Of a stretch of DNA of 64,000 nt, positions 43,403 through 51,495 are shown piece after piece. The position numbers and the translations under genes are program-made. Source of the stretch: Curtobacterium flaccumfaciens. GTDB taxonomy: Bacteria; Actinomycetota; Actinomycetes; Actinomycetales; Microbacteriaceae. A model generated the notes under the pieces. That model had not been told where the DNA came from and searched no databases. It saw only the letters and a list, made by a program, of their open reading frames with translations. Within the stretch, counting starts at the first letter, position 1. Each line of letters begins with the position of its first letter. The DNA lies in NCBI RefSeq assembly GCF_013359815.1, contig NZ_JABMCF010000032.1, positions 1 to 64,000 on the forward strand, given 5' to 3'.

Positions 43403-44347
43403 GTGACCACCCACCACCACCTCGACGCCACGGTCGACTCCGCCGTCGACGTCTTCACCGCCGAACGCCAGCCGGTCCTGACCGTCGAACCGGGCGACAC
43501 GGTGACCGTCCGCACCCTGAGCGCCGCGGGCTACACGGAACGCCAGCCGGGCCCGGGCCTGGACGCTCCGACCCTGATCGACCCGCGCCGGGGCCACTGT
43601 CTGGTCGGGCCGATCGCTGTCGCGGGAGCACGTCCGGGGATGGTCCTGGCGGTGCACTTCGACGACCTCGTGCCCGACGACTGGGGCTACACGGCCTCGG
43701 GCGGGGTCGACTCCCCGGTGAACCGCGCACTCGGCCTGACCGATCCGGCGTCGCGCGGCCCGCTCCTCTGGGACATCGACGTGTCCGCCGGCGTCGCCGT
43801 GAACCAGCTCGGCCTCGGGGTGCGGACGGCACCGTTCCTCGGCGTCGTCGGCGTCCCACCCGAACCCACCGGGGAGCACTCGACGATCCCGCCCCGCGCG
43901 GTCGGCGGCGGCAACGTCGACTGCCGCGAGCTGATCGCCGGCTCCAGCCTGTACCTGCCCGTGACGGTACCGGACGCCCTGCTCCACGTCGGCGACGGGC
44001 ACGCGGCCCAGGGCGACGGCGAGGTCTCCGGCACGGCGGTCGAGTGCGGCATGACGACGACGATGACCCTGACGCTCCTCGATGCGGCTCCGGTCGAGGG
44101 TGTGCACGCCGACACCCCCGCCGGACGCATCAGCTTCGGCTTCGATGCCGACCTCAACGTCGCGACGGCCACGGCGCTCGACCGGATGGTCGACTGGATC
44201 GCCGGGCTGCACGGCATCGGCCGCGCCGAGGCCCTCGCGATGGCGAGCGTGGCGGTGAGCATGCGCATCACGCAAGTCGCGAACCGCACGTGGGGCGTGC
44301 ACGCCCTGCTCCCGCACGACGCGATCCTGACGGACGCGCGGCTCTGA
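43403..44347 (+). CDS. Acetamidase/formamidase family hydrolase
   Basis: 314 residues from GTG 43403. FmdA_AmdA landmarks are GDTVTVRTLSAAGY, GPIAVAGARPGMVLAVHFDD, GGNVDCRELIAGSSLYLPV and the metal-site motif LHVGDGHAAQGDGEVSGTAV. It hydrolyses short amides such as formamide or acetamide to ammonia and acid. The gene is bracketed by two copies of the family C element, and a family A palindrome follows, so it has strong hairpins at both ends. Confidence 0.9.
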   Translation: MTTHHHLDATVDSAVDVFTAERQPVLTVEPGDTVTVRTLSAAGYTERQPGPGLDAPTLIDPRRGHCLVGPIAVAGARPGMVLAVHFDDLVPDDWGYTASGGVDSPVNRALGLTDPASRGPLLWDIDVSAGVAVNQLGLGVRTAPFLGVVGVPPEPTGEHSTIPPRAVGGGNVDCRELIAGSSLYLPVTVPDALLHVGDGHAAQGDGEVSGTAVECGMTTTMTLTLLDAAPVEGVHADTPAGRISFGFDADLNVATATALDRMVDWIAGLHGIGRAEALAMASVAVSMRITQVANRTWGVHALLPHDAILTDARL

Positions 44348-44352
44348 AGGCC

Positions 44353-44402
44353 GGGAGGCCCGCCCAGCGCGAGCCGACCGGCGGACGCTGGGCGGGCCTC
44401 CC
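44353..44402. repeat. Dispersed palindromic repeat, family A (copy 4)
   Basis: Perfect 17-bp arms (44353-44369, GGGAGGCCCGCCCAGCG, and 44386-44402) with a 16-nt loop, directly after the acetamidase stop. It can double as its terminator. Confidence 0.75.
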
Positions 44403-44406
44403 GTCC

Positions 44407-44522
44407 GACGTTCCTTCCCATCGCACCCGCGCTGGAAAGCGGAAACGGGCGTACCTGGTCGGAAGAACCGACCAGGTACGCCCGTTTCGACCAGGTACGC
44501 CCGTTTCGACCAGGTACGCCCG
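44407..44522. repeat. Hairpin/direct-repeat element, family C (copy 2)
   Basis: Same start GACGTTCCTTCCCA, same 15-bp inverted repeat (44446-44460 and 44470-44484, 9-nt loop of different sequence), then TTTC-spaced direct copies of GACCAGGTACGCCCG at 44489-44503 and 44508-44522. Period is 19 bp. Copy 1 has one extra unit, copy 2 has two. Confidence 0.85.
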
Positions 44523-44528
44523 AAATCA

Positions 44529-44545
44529 AGTTCGTTCGCTGAACT
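44529..44545 (+). promoter_or_regulatory. Operator-like dyad before the MarR-MFS operon
   Basis: AGTTC (44529-44533) and GAACT (44541-44545) form an inverted repeat with a 7-bp centre just before an AT-rich -10-like stretch and 22 bp upstream of the marR start. It is a plausible self-regulation site. Confidence 0.4.
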
Positions 44546-44566
44546 AATGAGATAGGCTAACGACCG

Positions 44567-44977
44567 ATGACCGACGCCACCGACCTCCGCATCGCGGTGA
44601 ACCGGCTGTCCCGCACCCTCCGTGCCCAGAAGGCCGACTCGAGCGTCACGGACGCGCAGTTCTCCGCCCTCGCCCGCCTGCACCGCGACGGCGCCATGAC
44701 CCTGGCCGACCTGAGCCGGCAGGACGGCGTCACCCCGCCCTCGATGACGAAGACCATCGCGGTGCTGGTCGAGCGGGGCCTGGTGTCGAAGTGCGGGCAC
44801 GGTGACGACCGCCGCAAGGTGCTGCTCGGCGCGACGCCCGCCGGAGCGTCCTTCGTCGAGGAGACCCGACGCCGCCGCGACGGCTGGCTCTCCCCGCGAC
44901 TCGCAGCACTCACCGCCGACGAGCGGAGCACCCTCGCCGACGCCACCGAGATCATGAGGAGGCTGGCCCAGCAGTGA
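44567..44977 (+). CDS. MarR-family regulator paired with an MFS exporter
   Basis: 136 residues. Winged helix: SVTDAQFSALARLHRDGAMT, LADLSRQDGVTPPSMTKTIA (recognition), LVERGLVSKCGHGDDRRKVL (wing with DDRR). It overlaps the MFS gene by GTGA. Such pairs usually have the exporter substrate as inducer. Confidence 0.9.
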   Translation: MTDATDLRIAVNRLSRTLRAQKADSSVTDAQFSALARLHRDGAMTLADLSRQDGVTPPSMTKTIAVLVERGLVSKCGHGDDRRKVLLGATPAGASFVEETRRRRDGWLSPRLAALTADERSTLADATEIMRRLAQQ

Positions 44978-46311
44978 CCGCCATGTTCCGCTCCCTCGCC
45001 GGACGCAACTACCGCATCTGGTTCGCCGGGGCCCTGGTGTCGAACGTCGGCACGTGGATGCAACGCACCGCCCAGGACTGGATCGTGCTGACCCAGCTCT
45101 CGGACAACAACGCCGTCGCGGTGGGCATCACGATGGCCCTGCAGTTCGGCCCCCAGCTGCTGCTCCTGCCGCTCACCGGGCTCGCCGCCGACCGGTTCGA
45201 CCGCCGGAAGATGCTCATGCTCACCCAGGGCCTGATGGGACTGCTCGGGCTGGGGCTCGGCGTCATGGTCCTTACGCACACCGCCACCCTGCTCGCGCTG
45301 TACGGCTTCGCCCTGGCACTCGGCATCGTCGCCGCGTTCGACGCCCCGATCCGGCAGGCCTTCGTCTCCGACGTCGTGCAGGGCGAGGACGTCTCGAACG
45401 CCGTCGCCCTGAACTCCGCGTCGTTCAACGCCGCACGCCTGATCGGCCCCGCGGTCGCCGGTGTGCTCATCGCGGCGATCGGCTCCGGATGGGTGTTCGT
45501 CATCAACGCCGGGTCGTTCCTGGCCGTCCTGCTCGCACTCCGCTTCGTCGACCCCGCCCAGCTCGCCGAACGGGTCCGGGCGGGCCGCGGCAAGGGGCAG
45601 ATCGTCGCCGGCTTCCGGTACGTCCGCACCCGACCGGACATCGTCGTCGTGCTCTGCATGATCTTCGTCGTCGGCACGTTCGGCGTGAACTTCCCGATCT
45701 TCACCTCGACGATGGCGCGGGTCGAGTTCCACCAGGGCGCCGGCGAGTTCGGGCTGCTCAACTCGGTGATGGCGATCGGCTCGGTGCTCGGTGCACTGCT
45801 GTCCGCCCGGCGGGACAAGCCGCGGATGCGCACCCTCGTGCTCGCCGCCGGCGGGTTCGGGCTCGCGTGCACCGCCGCTGCCCTCGCCCCGACGTACTGG
45901 ACCTTCGCGATCGTGCTGGTGTTCGTCGGACTCGCGTCCCTGACCTTCATGACGACCGCGAACGCCCTGGTGCAGACCACGACGAAGCCCGCGATGCGCG
46001 GCCGCGTCATGGCGCTCTACATGGCGATCTTCGCGGGCGGCACCCCCATCGGCGCCCCGCTCGTCGGTGCCGTCGCGGACGCCTTCGGCCCACGCTGGGC
46101 GATCGTCGTCGGCGCGGCCTCGGGCTTCGTCGCACTCGGGATCGCGCTCGTCTGGCTCGTCCGGTACCAGCGGGTCCGGCTGCGCTACGACGCCGACTCG
46201 CGGCTGCACCTGGCGATCACGCACGCCGTGCCGGTGGTCGGCTCGCGCGCGGCGCTCCGCCGCGAGCTGGAACGCGACGAGACGCTCGCCGACCGCTCCA
46301 GCGCCGTCTGA
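44974..46311 (+). CDS. MFS transporter (EntS/tetracycline-exporter-like, 12 TM)
   Basis: 445 residues from GTG 44974. MFS_3 look with WMQRTAQDWIVLTQL in helix one, motif A-like GLAADRFDRRKMLM, NSASFNAARLIGPAVAGVL in helix five and a second-half motif GRVMALYMAIFAGGTPIGAP. Twelve helices are visible. Members export siderophores or drugs. It is translationally coupled to the MarR regulator. Confidence 0.9.
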   Translation: MTAMFRSLAGRNYRIWFAGALVSNVGTWMQRTAQDWIVLTQLSDNNAVAVGITMALQFGPQLLLLPLTGLAADRFDRRKMLMLTQGLMGLLGLGLGVMVLTHTATLLALYGFALALGIVAAFDAPIRQAFVSDVVQGEDVSNAVALNSASFNAARLIGPAVAGVLIAAIGSGWVFVINAGSFLAVLLALRFVDPAQLAERVRAGRGKGQIVAGFRYVRTRPDIVVVLCMIFVVGTFGVNFPIFTSTMARVEFHQGAGEFGLLNSVMAIGSVLGALLSARRDKPRMRTLVLAAGGFGLACTAAALAPTYWTFAIVLVFVGLASLTFMTTANALVQTTTKPAMRGRVMALYMAIFAGGTPIGAPLVGAVADAFGPRWAIVVGAASGFVALGIALVWLVRYQRVRLRYDADSRLHLAITHAVPVVGSRAALRRELERDETLADRSSAV

Positions 46312-46365
46312 CGGACCGGCGGGTCGCCCTGCCCGTCGGCCGACGGCCCGTGACGCACCGACCGT

Positions 46366-46409
46366 CGGACGGGAGGCCCGCACCGGCGCCGCCACGGGCC
46401 TCCCGTCCG
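46366..46409. repeat. Dispersed palindromic repeat, family A (copy 5)
   Basis: Perfect 15-bp arms CGGACGGGAGGCCCG (46366-46380) and its inverse (46395-46409), 14-nt centre, between convergent genes. Confidence 0.75.
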
Positions 46410-46507
46410 GCGCCACCCGGGCACACGGCCGCGGTCGCGACGCGCGGACCGACCCGGTTCCGCCGCACGTGCGCCGAGCCGGCGCCGAACACCGGCTCCG
46501 GGTGGGC

Positions 46508-47401
46508 TCAGAGGACGGGTGCGGACGACGCGAAGACGCGCTCGTCAAGTGCTGCGGCGACGCGGTCGGCAGCCACCGCCAGCCGTTGCCCGACGTCACC
46601 CGCCACCGCGAGCGCCGACTCCTCGGGGATGCCGTCGAGCAGGGCGCGGACCTCGTCGAACCCGGCGACCTCGTCCGCGACGCAGGACGGGGCGACGTCG
46701 GCCAGGCACTCGGCCGCGCGGTGCACGGTGAACCGCAACGACCGCGGGCTGTGCGCGTCGAGGAGCAGGAAGGCGGCGGCGTCGGACGGCACCGGGGCGT
46801 GGTCACGGCCGCGCAGGAAGGCCTCGCCCGCGCCGCACGCCCGGAGCGCCGTCGTCCACGAGGTGACCGCATCCGGCTCGAGCAGCCGCGACGCCAACAG
46901 CCGTGCGGTGGAGGCGCAGCGGGTGAGCGAGCGTCCGAGGGTGAAGAACTCCCACACCTCGTCACGGCTGGCATCCCCCTCGACCACCCCGATGGCGAGG
47001 GCACTGCGCTCCCGCACCCAGCCGAGGAACTCGTGCGCCCGGTCGGGGGCGATCTTCCGGGGCATCCGCGACCGCGTGACGTCGAGGCAGTCCCAGAGCT
47101 CGCTCGAGACGACCTCGCGGGCACGGCGTGCGTGGTCGCGGGCGACGGCGACCGCGGCGGCGATGGACGCGGGTTCGTGCCGGTCGAGCGCGAGGGCGTC
47201 GACGGTGGCGGCACGGTCCGGGTCGTTCGCGGGGCCGGTGGTCCCGATGACGCTGCGGAGCTCGGTGGACACGAGCCGGTCGTCGTCGAGGGTGCCTGGT
47301 TCGCGGCGGGCGACGTAGACGTCGAGCAACCGTGCGACGACGTCGGTGCGCTCCACCGCGCTCCCCACGTGGAAGACGTTCCCCGCGAGGCGGCTCAGCA
47401 C
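46508..47401 (-). CDS. Alpha-E domain protein (DUF403), orphan
   Basis: 297 residues, all-alpha. MLSRLAGNVFHVGSAVERTDVVARLLDVY matches the family start (normally MLSRxAExLYWxGRYxERAE), and SELWDCLDVTRSRMP and TRCASTARLLASRLLEPD follow the pattern. Alpha-E proteins are normally encoded beside a circularly permuted ATP-grasp protein and a transglutaminase-like protein in peptide-tagging systems. Neither is near here. Several conserved aromatic positions at the N-terminus are changed (FHVGSAVER). Confidence 0.75.
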   Translation of the reverse strand: MLSRLAGNVFHVGSAVERTDVVARLLDVYVARREPGTLDDDRLVSTELRSVIGTTGPANDPDRAATVDALALDRHEPASIAAAVAVARDHARRAREVVSSELWDCLDVTRSRMPRKIAPDRAHEFLGWVRERSALAIGVVEGDASRDEVWEFFTLGRSLTRCASTARLLASRLLEPDAVTSWTTALRACGAGEAFLRGRDHAPVPSDAAAFLLLDAHSPRSLRFTVHRAAECLADVAPSCVADEVAGFDEVRALLDGIPEESALAVAGDVGQRLAVAADRVAAALDERVFASSAPVL

Positions 47402-47496
47402 GGCTGCTCCTGCATGTCCAGAACCTAACGAGCCGGCGTTGCCGGGGTGTTACAGAACCGCGTCACGGGTGTTGCAGGTGTCCCGTCTCCGCGCTC

Positions 47497-47524
47497 GCTA
47501 GACAATCTAACTAGAGCGTCTAGC
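47497..47524 (+). promoter_or_regulatory. Operator-like palindrome before marR at 47.5 kb
   Basis: Perfect 7-bp arms GCTAGAC (47497-47503) and GTCTAGC (47518-47524) with a 14-bp AT-richer centre, ending 8 bp before the ATG of a MarR gene. Position fits autorepression. Confidence 0.55.
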
Positions 47525-47532
47525 ATTGGGGC

Positions 47533-48051
47533 ATGACGTCCGAGGTGATGACCAGCACCGCGGGGTACTGGTACGAGGACTCCGCGGTCTCCGCCGTGGA
47601 CGTCCTCAACGCCCTGCGGCGGTACCGGACGGCCGAGAGCGCTGCGCAGCGCCGAGCGCGCGAGGCACTGGGGATCGGCGAGAACGCCCTGCTGGCGATC
47701 CGGTTCCTGATCGACGCCGAGCACGACGGCCGCACCGTCAACGCGAAGGACCTCGCCGAGCGGCTCGAGATCACGGCGGCGTCGACGTCGGCGCTCGTCG
47801 ACCGGCTCGTCCGCAGCGGCCACGTCGAACGGCACGCCGACCCGAACGACCGCCGTGGCGTGATCCTCACCGCCACCGGCACCTCCATGCGGCACGCGCT
47901 CCGGGTCATCGAGGAGCTCGACGCCCGCGCGCTCGAGGTCACCGAGCACCTGCCGAGCAACGAGATGGCCGTCGTCGTGGACTTCCTGGACGAGATGGTC
48001 CGTGTCGTGGACGAACTCGACGCCGGGTCGGACCACCTCCGTCGCGCGTAG
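47533..48051 (+). CDS. MarR-family regulator, 172 aa
   Basis: Central winged helix: ALLAIRFLIDAEHDGRTVN, AKDLAERLEITAASTSALVD (recognition), RLVRSGHVERHADPNDRRGV (wing). The N-terminal 30 residues (with GYWYEDSAVSAVDVLNALRR) form the dimer arm; ATG 47548 is an alternative start. A perfect palindrome lies just upstream. The next gene encodes a 67-residue protein, so the target may be itself or a distant gene. Confidence 0.9.
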   Translation: MTSEVMTSTAGYWYEDSAVSAVDVLNALRRYRTAESAAQRRAREALGIGENALLAIRFLIDAEHDGRTVNAKDLAERLEITAASTSALVDRLVRSGHVERHADPNDRRGVILTATGTSMRHALRVIEELDARALEVTEHLPSNEMAVVVDFLDEMVRVVDELDAGSDHLRRA

Positions 48052-48061
48052 CCTGGACCGC

Positions 48062-48265
48062 ATGGACCCTCGCGGCGAGCACCACCCCGAGGACGACATG
48101 CCGTTCGCCGAACTCGACTCGCGGGCCCGTGCCGACGCTGCGCTCCGACGGATCCAGGCCGGGTCCGATCCGGCTCGTGAGGCGTTCGACCTCGCCAACA
48201 CCATGAACGACGAGGCCGTGGGGCGGCTCACGAAGCGCCTGCGGCGGCTGTTCCGTCGAGGCTGA
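48062..48265 (+). CDS. Small hydrophilic protein, 67 aa, unknown
   Basis: ATG 48062 lies 11 bp after the marR stop. The product (MDPRGEHHPEDDMPFAELDS...) has an acidic start, a helical middle (ADAALRRIQAGSDPAREAFD) and a basic end (RLTKRLRRLFRRG). No known domain. Spacing suggests co-transcription with the MarR gene. Confidence 0.55.
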   Translation: MDPRGEHHPEDDMPFAELDSRARADAALRRIQAGSDPAREAFDLANTMNDEAVGRLTKRLRRLFRRG

Positions 48266-48319
48266 TCGCTCGGCCGACCCGTGCATGTGCCCGTGCGTGC
48301 GCGTTCGCCCGTGCGTGCG

Positions 48320-49168
48320 TCAGAACGCGGTGCCGACCGCGGCGATGTCGTCGCCCCCGTGGCCGGCTGCGCTGGCATCGGCGTAGACGCGTCCGAGGGC
48401 CTCGAGCAGCGTGGTGGACACCCCGGTGGTCCGGGCGGCATCGGTGATGAGCCCGATGTCCTTCCGCAGCCCGTCGAGTGCGAACTGGGCGGGGAACTCG
48501 TGGGCGATCATCGCGGCGCCCTTGGTGTGGGCGTAGGCGGAGTCGCTCGCACTGCCCTCGATGGCCTGCAGGAACAGCGCGGGGTCGAGCCCGAGCGCCG
48601 CCGCGAGGGCCAGGGACTGCCCGGTCGCCGCGGTGATCGAGGCGATCCAGGCGTTGGCGGCGAGCTTGAGTGCGGTGCCGTCGCCGACGTGATCGCCGGC
48701 ACGGACGGTCTTCGCGCCGATCGCGTCGAGCACGGGGTCGACACGGTCGAGCAGGTCCGCCGGTCCGGCCGCGAGCATCGTGAGCGTGCCCTGTTCGGCG
48801 GGGGCCTTCGTGCCGAGCATCATCGCCTCGACGAGGGTGATGCCGTACTTCTCGGCCAGCTGCACGATCGTCGCGGTGCCGTCGACCCCGATCGTCGAGG
48901 CCTGCACCCACACGGCGTCGGCCGGGGCGTCGCCGGCAGCCTGCTCGAGGACGTCGACGACCGCATCGGTGTCGAACAGGGTGAGCAGGACGACCTCGGC
49001 GTGCTCGACGGCAGTGCCCGGGTCGCTCGCCACCGTCGCGCCGCGGTCACCCAGGGGCGAGGCCTTGTCGGCACTGCGGTTCCAGACCGTCACCTCGTGG
49101 CCGTCGCGGAGCAGTGAGCCCGCCACGCCGGCACCCATCGCACCCGTCCCCAACACCGTCACTCGCAC
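48320..49168 (-). CDS. NAD(P)-dependent 3-hydroxyisobutyrate-dehydrogenase-like reductase
   Basis: 282 residues from GTG 49168 with GGAG upstream. N-terminal Rossmann motif VTVLGTGAMGAGVAGSLLRD, substrate loop VEAMMLGTKAPAEQGTLTML (normally D-A-P-V-S-G, here altered to GTKAP), and catalytic-lysine helix GTALKLAANAWIASITAATG. Beta-hydroxyacid dehydrogenase fold. The changed substrate loop suggests a substrate other than 3-hydroxyisobutyrate. Confidence 0.88.
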   Translation of the reverse strand: MRVTVLGTGAMGAGVAGSLLRDGHEVTVWNRSADKASPLGDRGATVASDPGTAVEHAEVVLLTLFDTDAVVDVLEQAAGDAPADAVWVQASTIGVDGTATIVQLAEKYGITLVEAMMLGTKAPAEQGTLTMLAAGPADLLDRVDPVLDAIGAKTVRAGDHVGDGTALKLAANAWIASITAATGQSLALAAALGLDPALFLQAIEGSASDSAYAHTKGAAMIAHEFPAQFALDGLRKDIGLITDAARTTGVSTTLLEALGRVYADASAAGHGGDDIAAVGTAF

Positions 49169-49229
49169 GTGCGTCTCCGTCCTGGCGCGACAGCGTGCCG
49201 CGACCGCTCCGACGCTACGCCCGACGCCG

Positions 49230-50150
49230 TCAGAGGAGCCCGCGAGCCCTGAGCCAAGCGGCCGGGTCGATCGGGGTGCCGGCCACGATGACCTCGAAGT
49301 GCAGGTGGGCGCCGGTCGAGACGCCCGTGTTGCCGACGGCCCCGAGGCGCTCCCCCGCGCCGAGGACCTGGCCGGGACGGACGTCGATCACCGACAGGTG
49401 CCCGTACCGGGTCGCGGTGCCGTCGGCGTGCCGCAGGAGGACCTGGTTGCCGTAGCCACCGAGCACACCCGCCGAGACGACCCGGCCGGGCAGCGCGGCG
49501 ACGACCGGGGTCCCGATGGCCGCGGCGAAGTCGACCCCCTGGTGGTTCGACGAGCAGGCCGCGCAGCCGACGACCCAGCGGGAGCCGAAGCCACCGGCGT
49601 CCGGGATCGCACCGACCGTGGGGCGGGCGGCGCCACCGGTCGAGCCCGAGCCACCGGGGACCCGGAGCGCTGCGGCAGCACGGCCGACCGAGAAGTCGTC
49701 GCGGCCGGCGGTCGGACCGGTCGAACCGTCGGCGACGAAGTGCTGCGTGCCGATGGCTGCCGACGTGGGTTCCGGAGCGGCCGGAGCGGCGACGGCGGTC
49801 TGCGGGGAGCCGACCGCGACGAACAGGCACGTGACGGCGGTCACCGCCGCGGCGGGGAGGGTCCGCCGGGCGGGGATCCGGAAGGACGCGGGGCGGCGGC
49901 GCGCGGGAGCGGCGGGATGCTCGGGTGCGGCGGGCTGCATGGGAGCGGCAGGCTGCGTGGGCCGGATGCGTCGTGCGGGCTGGGTGGAAGCCGGGGTGGC
50001 GGGAGGGGGCACCGCCACCCCGGCGGCTCGGAGCGGCCCCGGCTGTGCAGCGTGCCGTGCACGGCGCGGCCGGAGCGCGGTCGGTCGGGCGGCGGCGCGG
50101 CGCTCGGCACCGCGTGGGCGCCGGGGCAGGCCGTCGTCGGGGGTCGTCAT
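49230..50150 (-). CDS. M23/LytM-family metallopeptidase with N-terminal membrane segment
   Basis: 306 residues from ATG 50150. A basic, Pro-rich cytoplasmic part (residues 1-90) is followed by a membrane segment (TLPAAAVTAVTCLFVAVG) and the peptidase domain with HQGVDFAAAIG (H-x3-D), and GVSTGAHLHFEV (H-x-H). Two Cys (GCAAC) lie just before the catalytic domain. It would cut peptidoglycan cross-bridges outside the cell or act as an amidase activator. Confidence 0.9.
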   Translation of the reverse strand: MTTPDDGLPRRPRGAERRAAARPTALRPRRARHAAQPGPLRAAGVAVPPPATPASTQPARRIRPTQPAAPMQPAAPEHPAAPARRRPASFRIPARRTLPAAAVTAVTCLFVAVGSPQTAVAAPAAPEPTSAAIGTQHFVADGSTGPTAGRDDFSVGRAAAALRVPGGSGSTGGAARPTVGAIPDAGGFGSRWVVGCAACSSNHQGVDFAAAIGTPVVAALPGRVVSAGVLGGYGNQVLLRHADGTATRYGHLSVIDVRPGQVLGAGERLGAVGNTGVSTGAHLHFEVIVAGTPIDPAAWLRARGLL

Positions 50151-50169
50151 CGTGCGGTGACCAGCCCGG

Positions 50170-50526
50170 TCAGACGCGGACGACGCCGTCACGGGCGATC
50201 CGGTCCAGCTCGCACACGACGGCGTCGACGACCGCGCGGGTGATCGCGTCGGCGACGGTCTCGACCAGGACGAGGTGCTCGGGGCGGATCGTGACCTCGG
50301 TCACCAGGGCCGATGCCACCCGGACCGGGATCTCGTCGATCGCGGCGACGAGGGCGGCCGGCACCAGCGTGGAGTCACCCGGGCGGACGGGTGCGGACAT
50401 CGGCGAGGTCGGCACGGGGGTCACGACGGCGAGCGCCGGTGAAGGGGTGGAGCGCACGGTGGAGTGCGGAGCGTCGGCCTGATCGCGACGCTGGGCGATG
50501 GAGTCGAAGAGCGGGGTGGAGGACAT
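50170..50526 (-). CDS. Hypothetical protein, 118 aa
   Basis: ATG 50526 with GGAC-type upstream purines opens a frame MSSTPLFDSIAQRRDQADAP. The first half is Pro/Ser/Thr-rich and unstructured; the second (ALVAAIDEIPVRVASALVTE) is a helical region with VTIRPEHLVLVETVADAITR. No recognised family. Ends 20 bp before the LytM gene start on the same strand. Confidence 0.55.
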   Translation of the reverse strand: MSSTPLFDSIAQRRDQADAPHSTVRSTPSPALAVVTPVPTSPMSAPVRPGDSTLVPAALVAAIDEIPVRVASALVTEVTIRPEHLVLVETVADAITRAVVDAVVCELDRIARDGVVRV

Positions 50527-50661
50527 GCTGCGGACGGTCCGATCTGGATGTCGTGGCTGGTCGTTCTCGGGCGACCGGCGATGGCGGCGTGCCGAGTGGC
50601 ACGTCCGCCATTCAACCATCGATATTTCAGATGTGCAATAGTGACCGGACAGTCACGGTGA

Positions 50662-51408
50662 TCAGTCGGGGTCGACGGCGGCAGCGGTCGGGTCGTCCGG
50701 CTGCAGCGCACGACGGACCCGCTCCACGATCGTCGCGGGCGGGTTGTTGTAGGTGTTCGCCGGCTCCTGGCCGCTGAGCTCCTGGATCGCCGCCATCACG
50801 GCATCGGTCGCGTGGCGCCGAGCACGACCGGACGACGCCTCACCGAAGGACGACAGGTCGATCGGCTGCCCGAACTCGATCGTCACGCGGGCGAGCTTCG
50901 GCAGCCGGGACCCGACCGGCTGGACGTCCTCGGTGCCGGTGAGCGCGACGGGCACCACGGGGGCACCGCTCGTCAGCGCCAGCCACGCCACACCCGTGCG
51001 GCCCTTGTAGATCCGGCCGTCGAGCGAGCGCGTGCCCTCCGGGTAGATCGCGAACGCCTCGCCCTCCTGCAGGCGTGCCAGCCCGAGGTCGAGGGCCTGC
51101 TGGGCCGCCGCACCCGCGCCACGCTCGACCCCGATGGCGCCGATGCCCCCGAAGAACGCGCGCGAGACCGCTCCCTTGAGGCCCGAACCCGTGAAGTACT
51201 CCTGCTTCGCCAGGAACGACACCTTGCGCGGTGCCATGAGCGTGATCGCGGGCGAGTCGATGAACGAGCGGTGGTTGCTCGCGAGGATCACCGCACCACG
51301 CTTCGGGACGTTCCGACGACCGATGATCTTCGGGCGCCACAGCAACCGGGCGAGCGGGGTCACCACCGCGCGACTGAGCACGGTGGCGAACTTCGTCGAA
51401 CCGGACAC
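50662..51408 (-). CDS. 1-acyl-sn-glycerol-3-phosphate acyltransferase family
   Basis: 248 residues from GTG 51408 with GAGGAGG upstream. PlsC motifs: SNHRSFIDSP (H-x4-D, about residue 45), FFGGIGAIGVERG (about 88), YPEGTRSLDGRIYKGRTG (about 122) and VVPVALTGTEDV. It adds the second acyl chain to lysophosphatidate or a related acceptor in phospholipid synthesis at the membrane. Slightly low-similarity members act on other lysolipids. Confidence 0.9.
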   Translation of the reverse strand: MSGSTKFATVLSRAVVTPLARLLWRPKIIGRRNVPKRGAVILASNHRSFIDSPAITLMAPRKVSFLAKQEYFTGSGLKGAVSRAFFGGIGAIGVERGAGAAAQQALDLGLARLQEGEAFAIYPEGTRSLDGRIYKGRTGVAWLALTSGAPVVPVALTGTEDVQPVGSRLPKLARVTIEFGQPIDLSSFGEASSGRARRHATDAVMAAIQELSGQEPANTYNNPPATIVERVRRALQPDDPTAAAVDPD

Positions 51409-51495
51409 CGGACCTCCTCGTGGTGACGAGCTACCGAGTGTAATGAGCCGCGCGGAGGGCACATGCCCGGAACGGCATGCAGTGGTGGCCGGGAG

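Noticed and set aside
44557..47214. Minus-strand frame of 885 codons opposite the MarR-MFS pair
   Set aside because: Antisense to clearly recognised families; sequence is Arg/Pro/Ser/Gly-rich.
48266..48330. CGTGCGTG-like repeated stretch
   Set aside because: Short, irregular and in a small gap; could be chance in GC-rich DNA.
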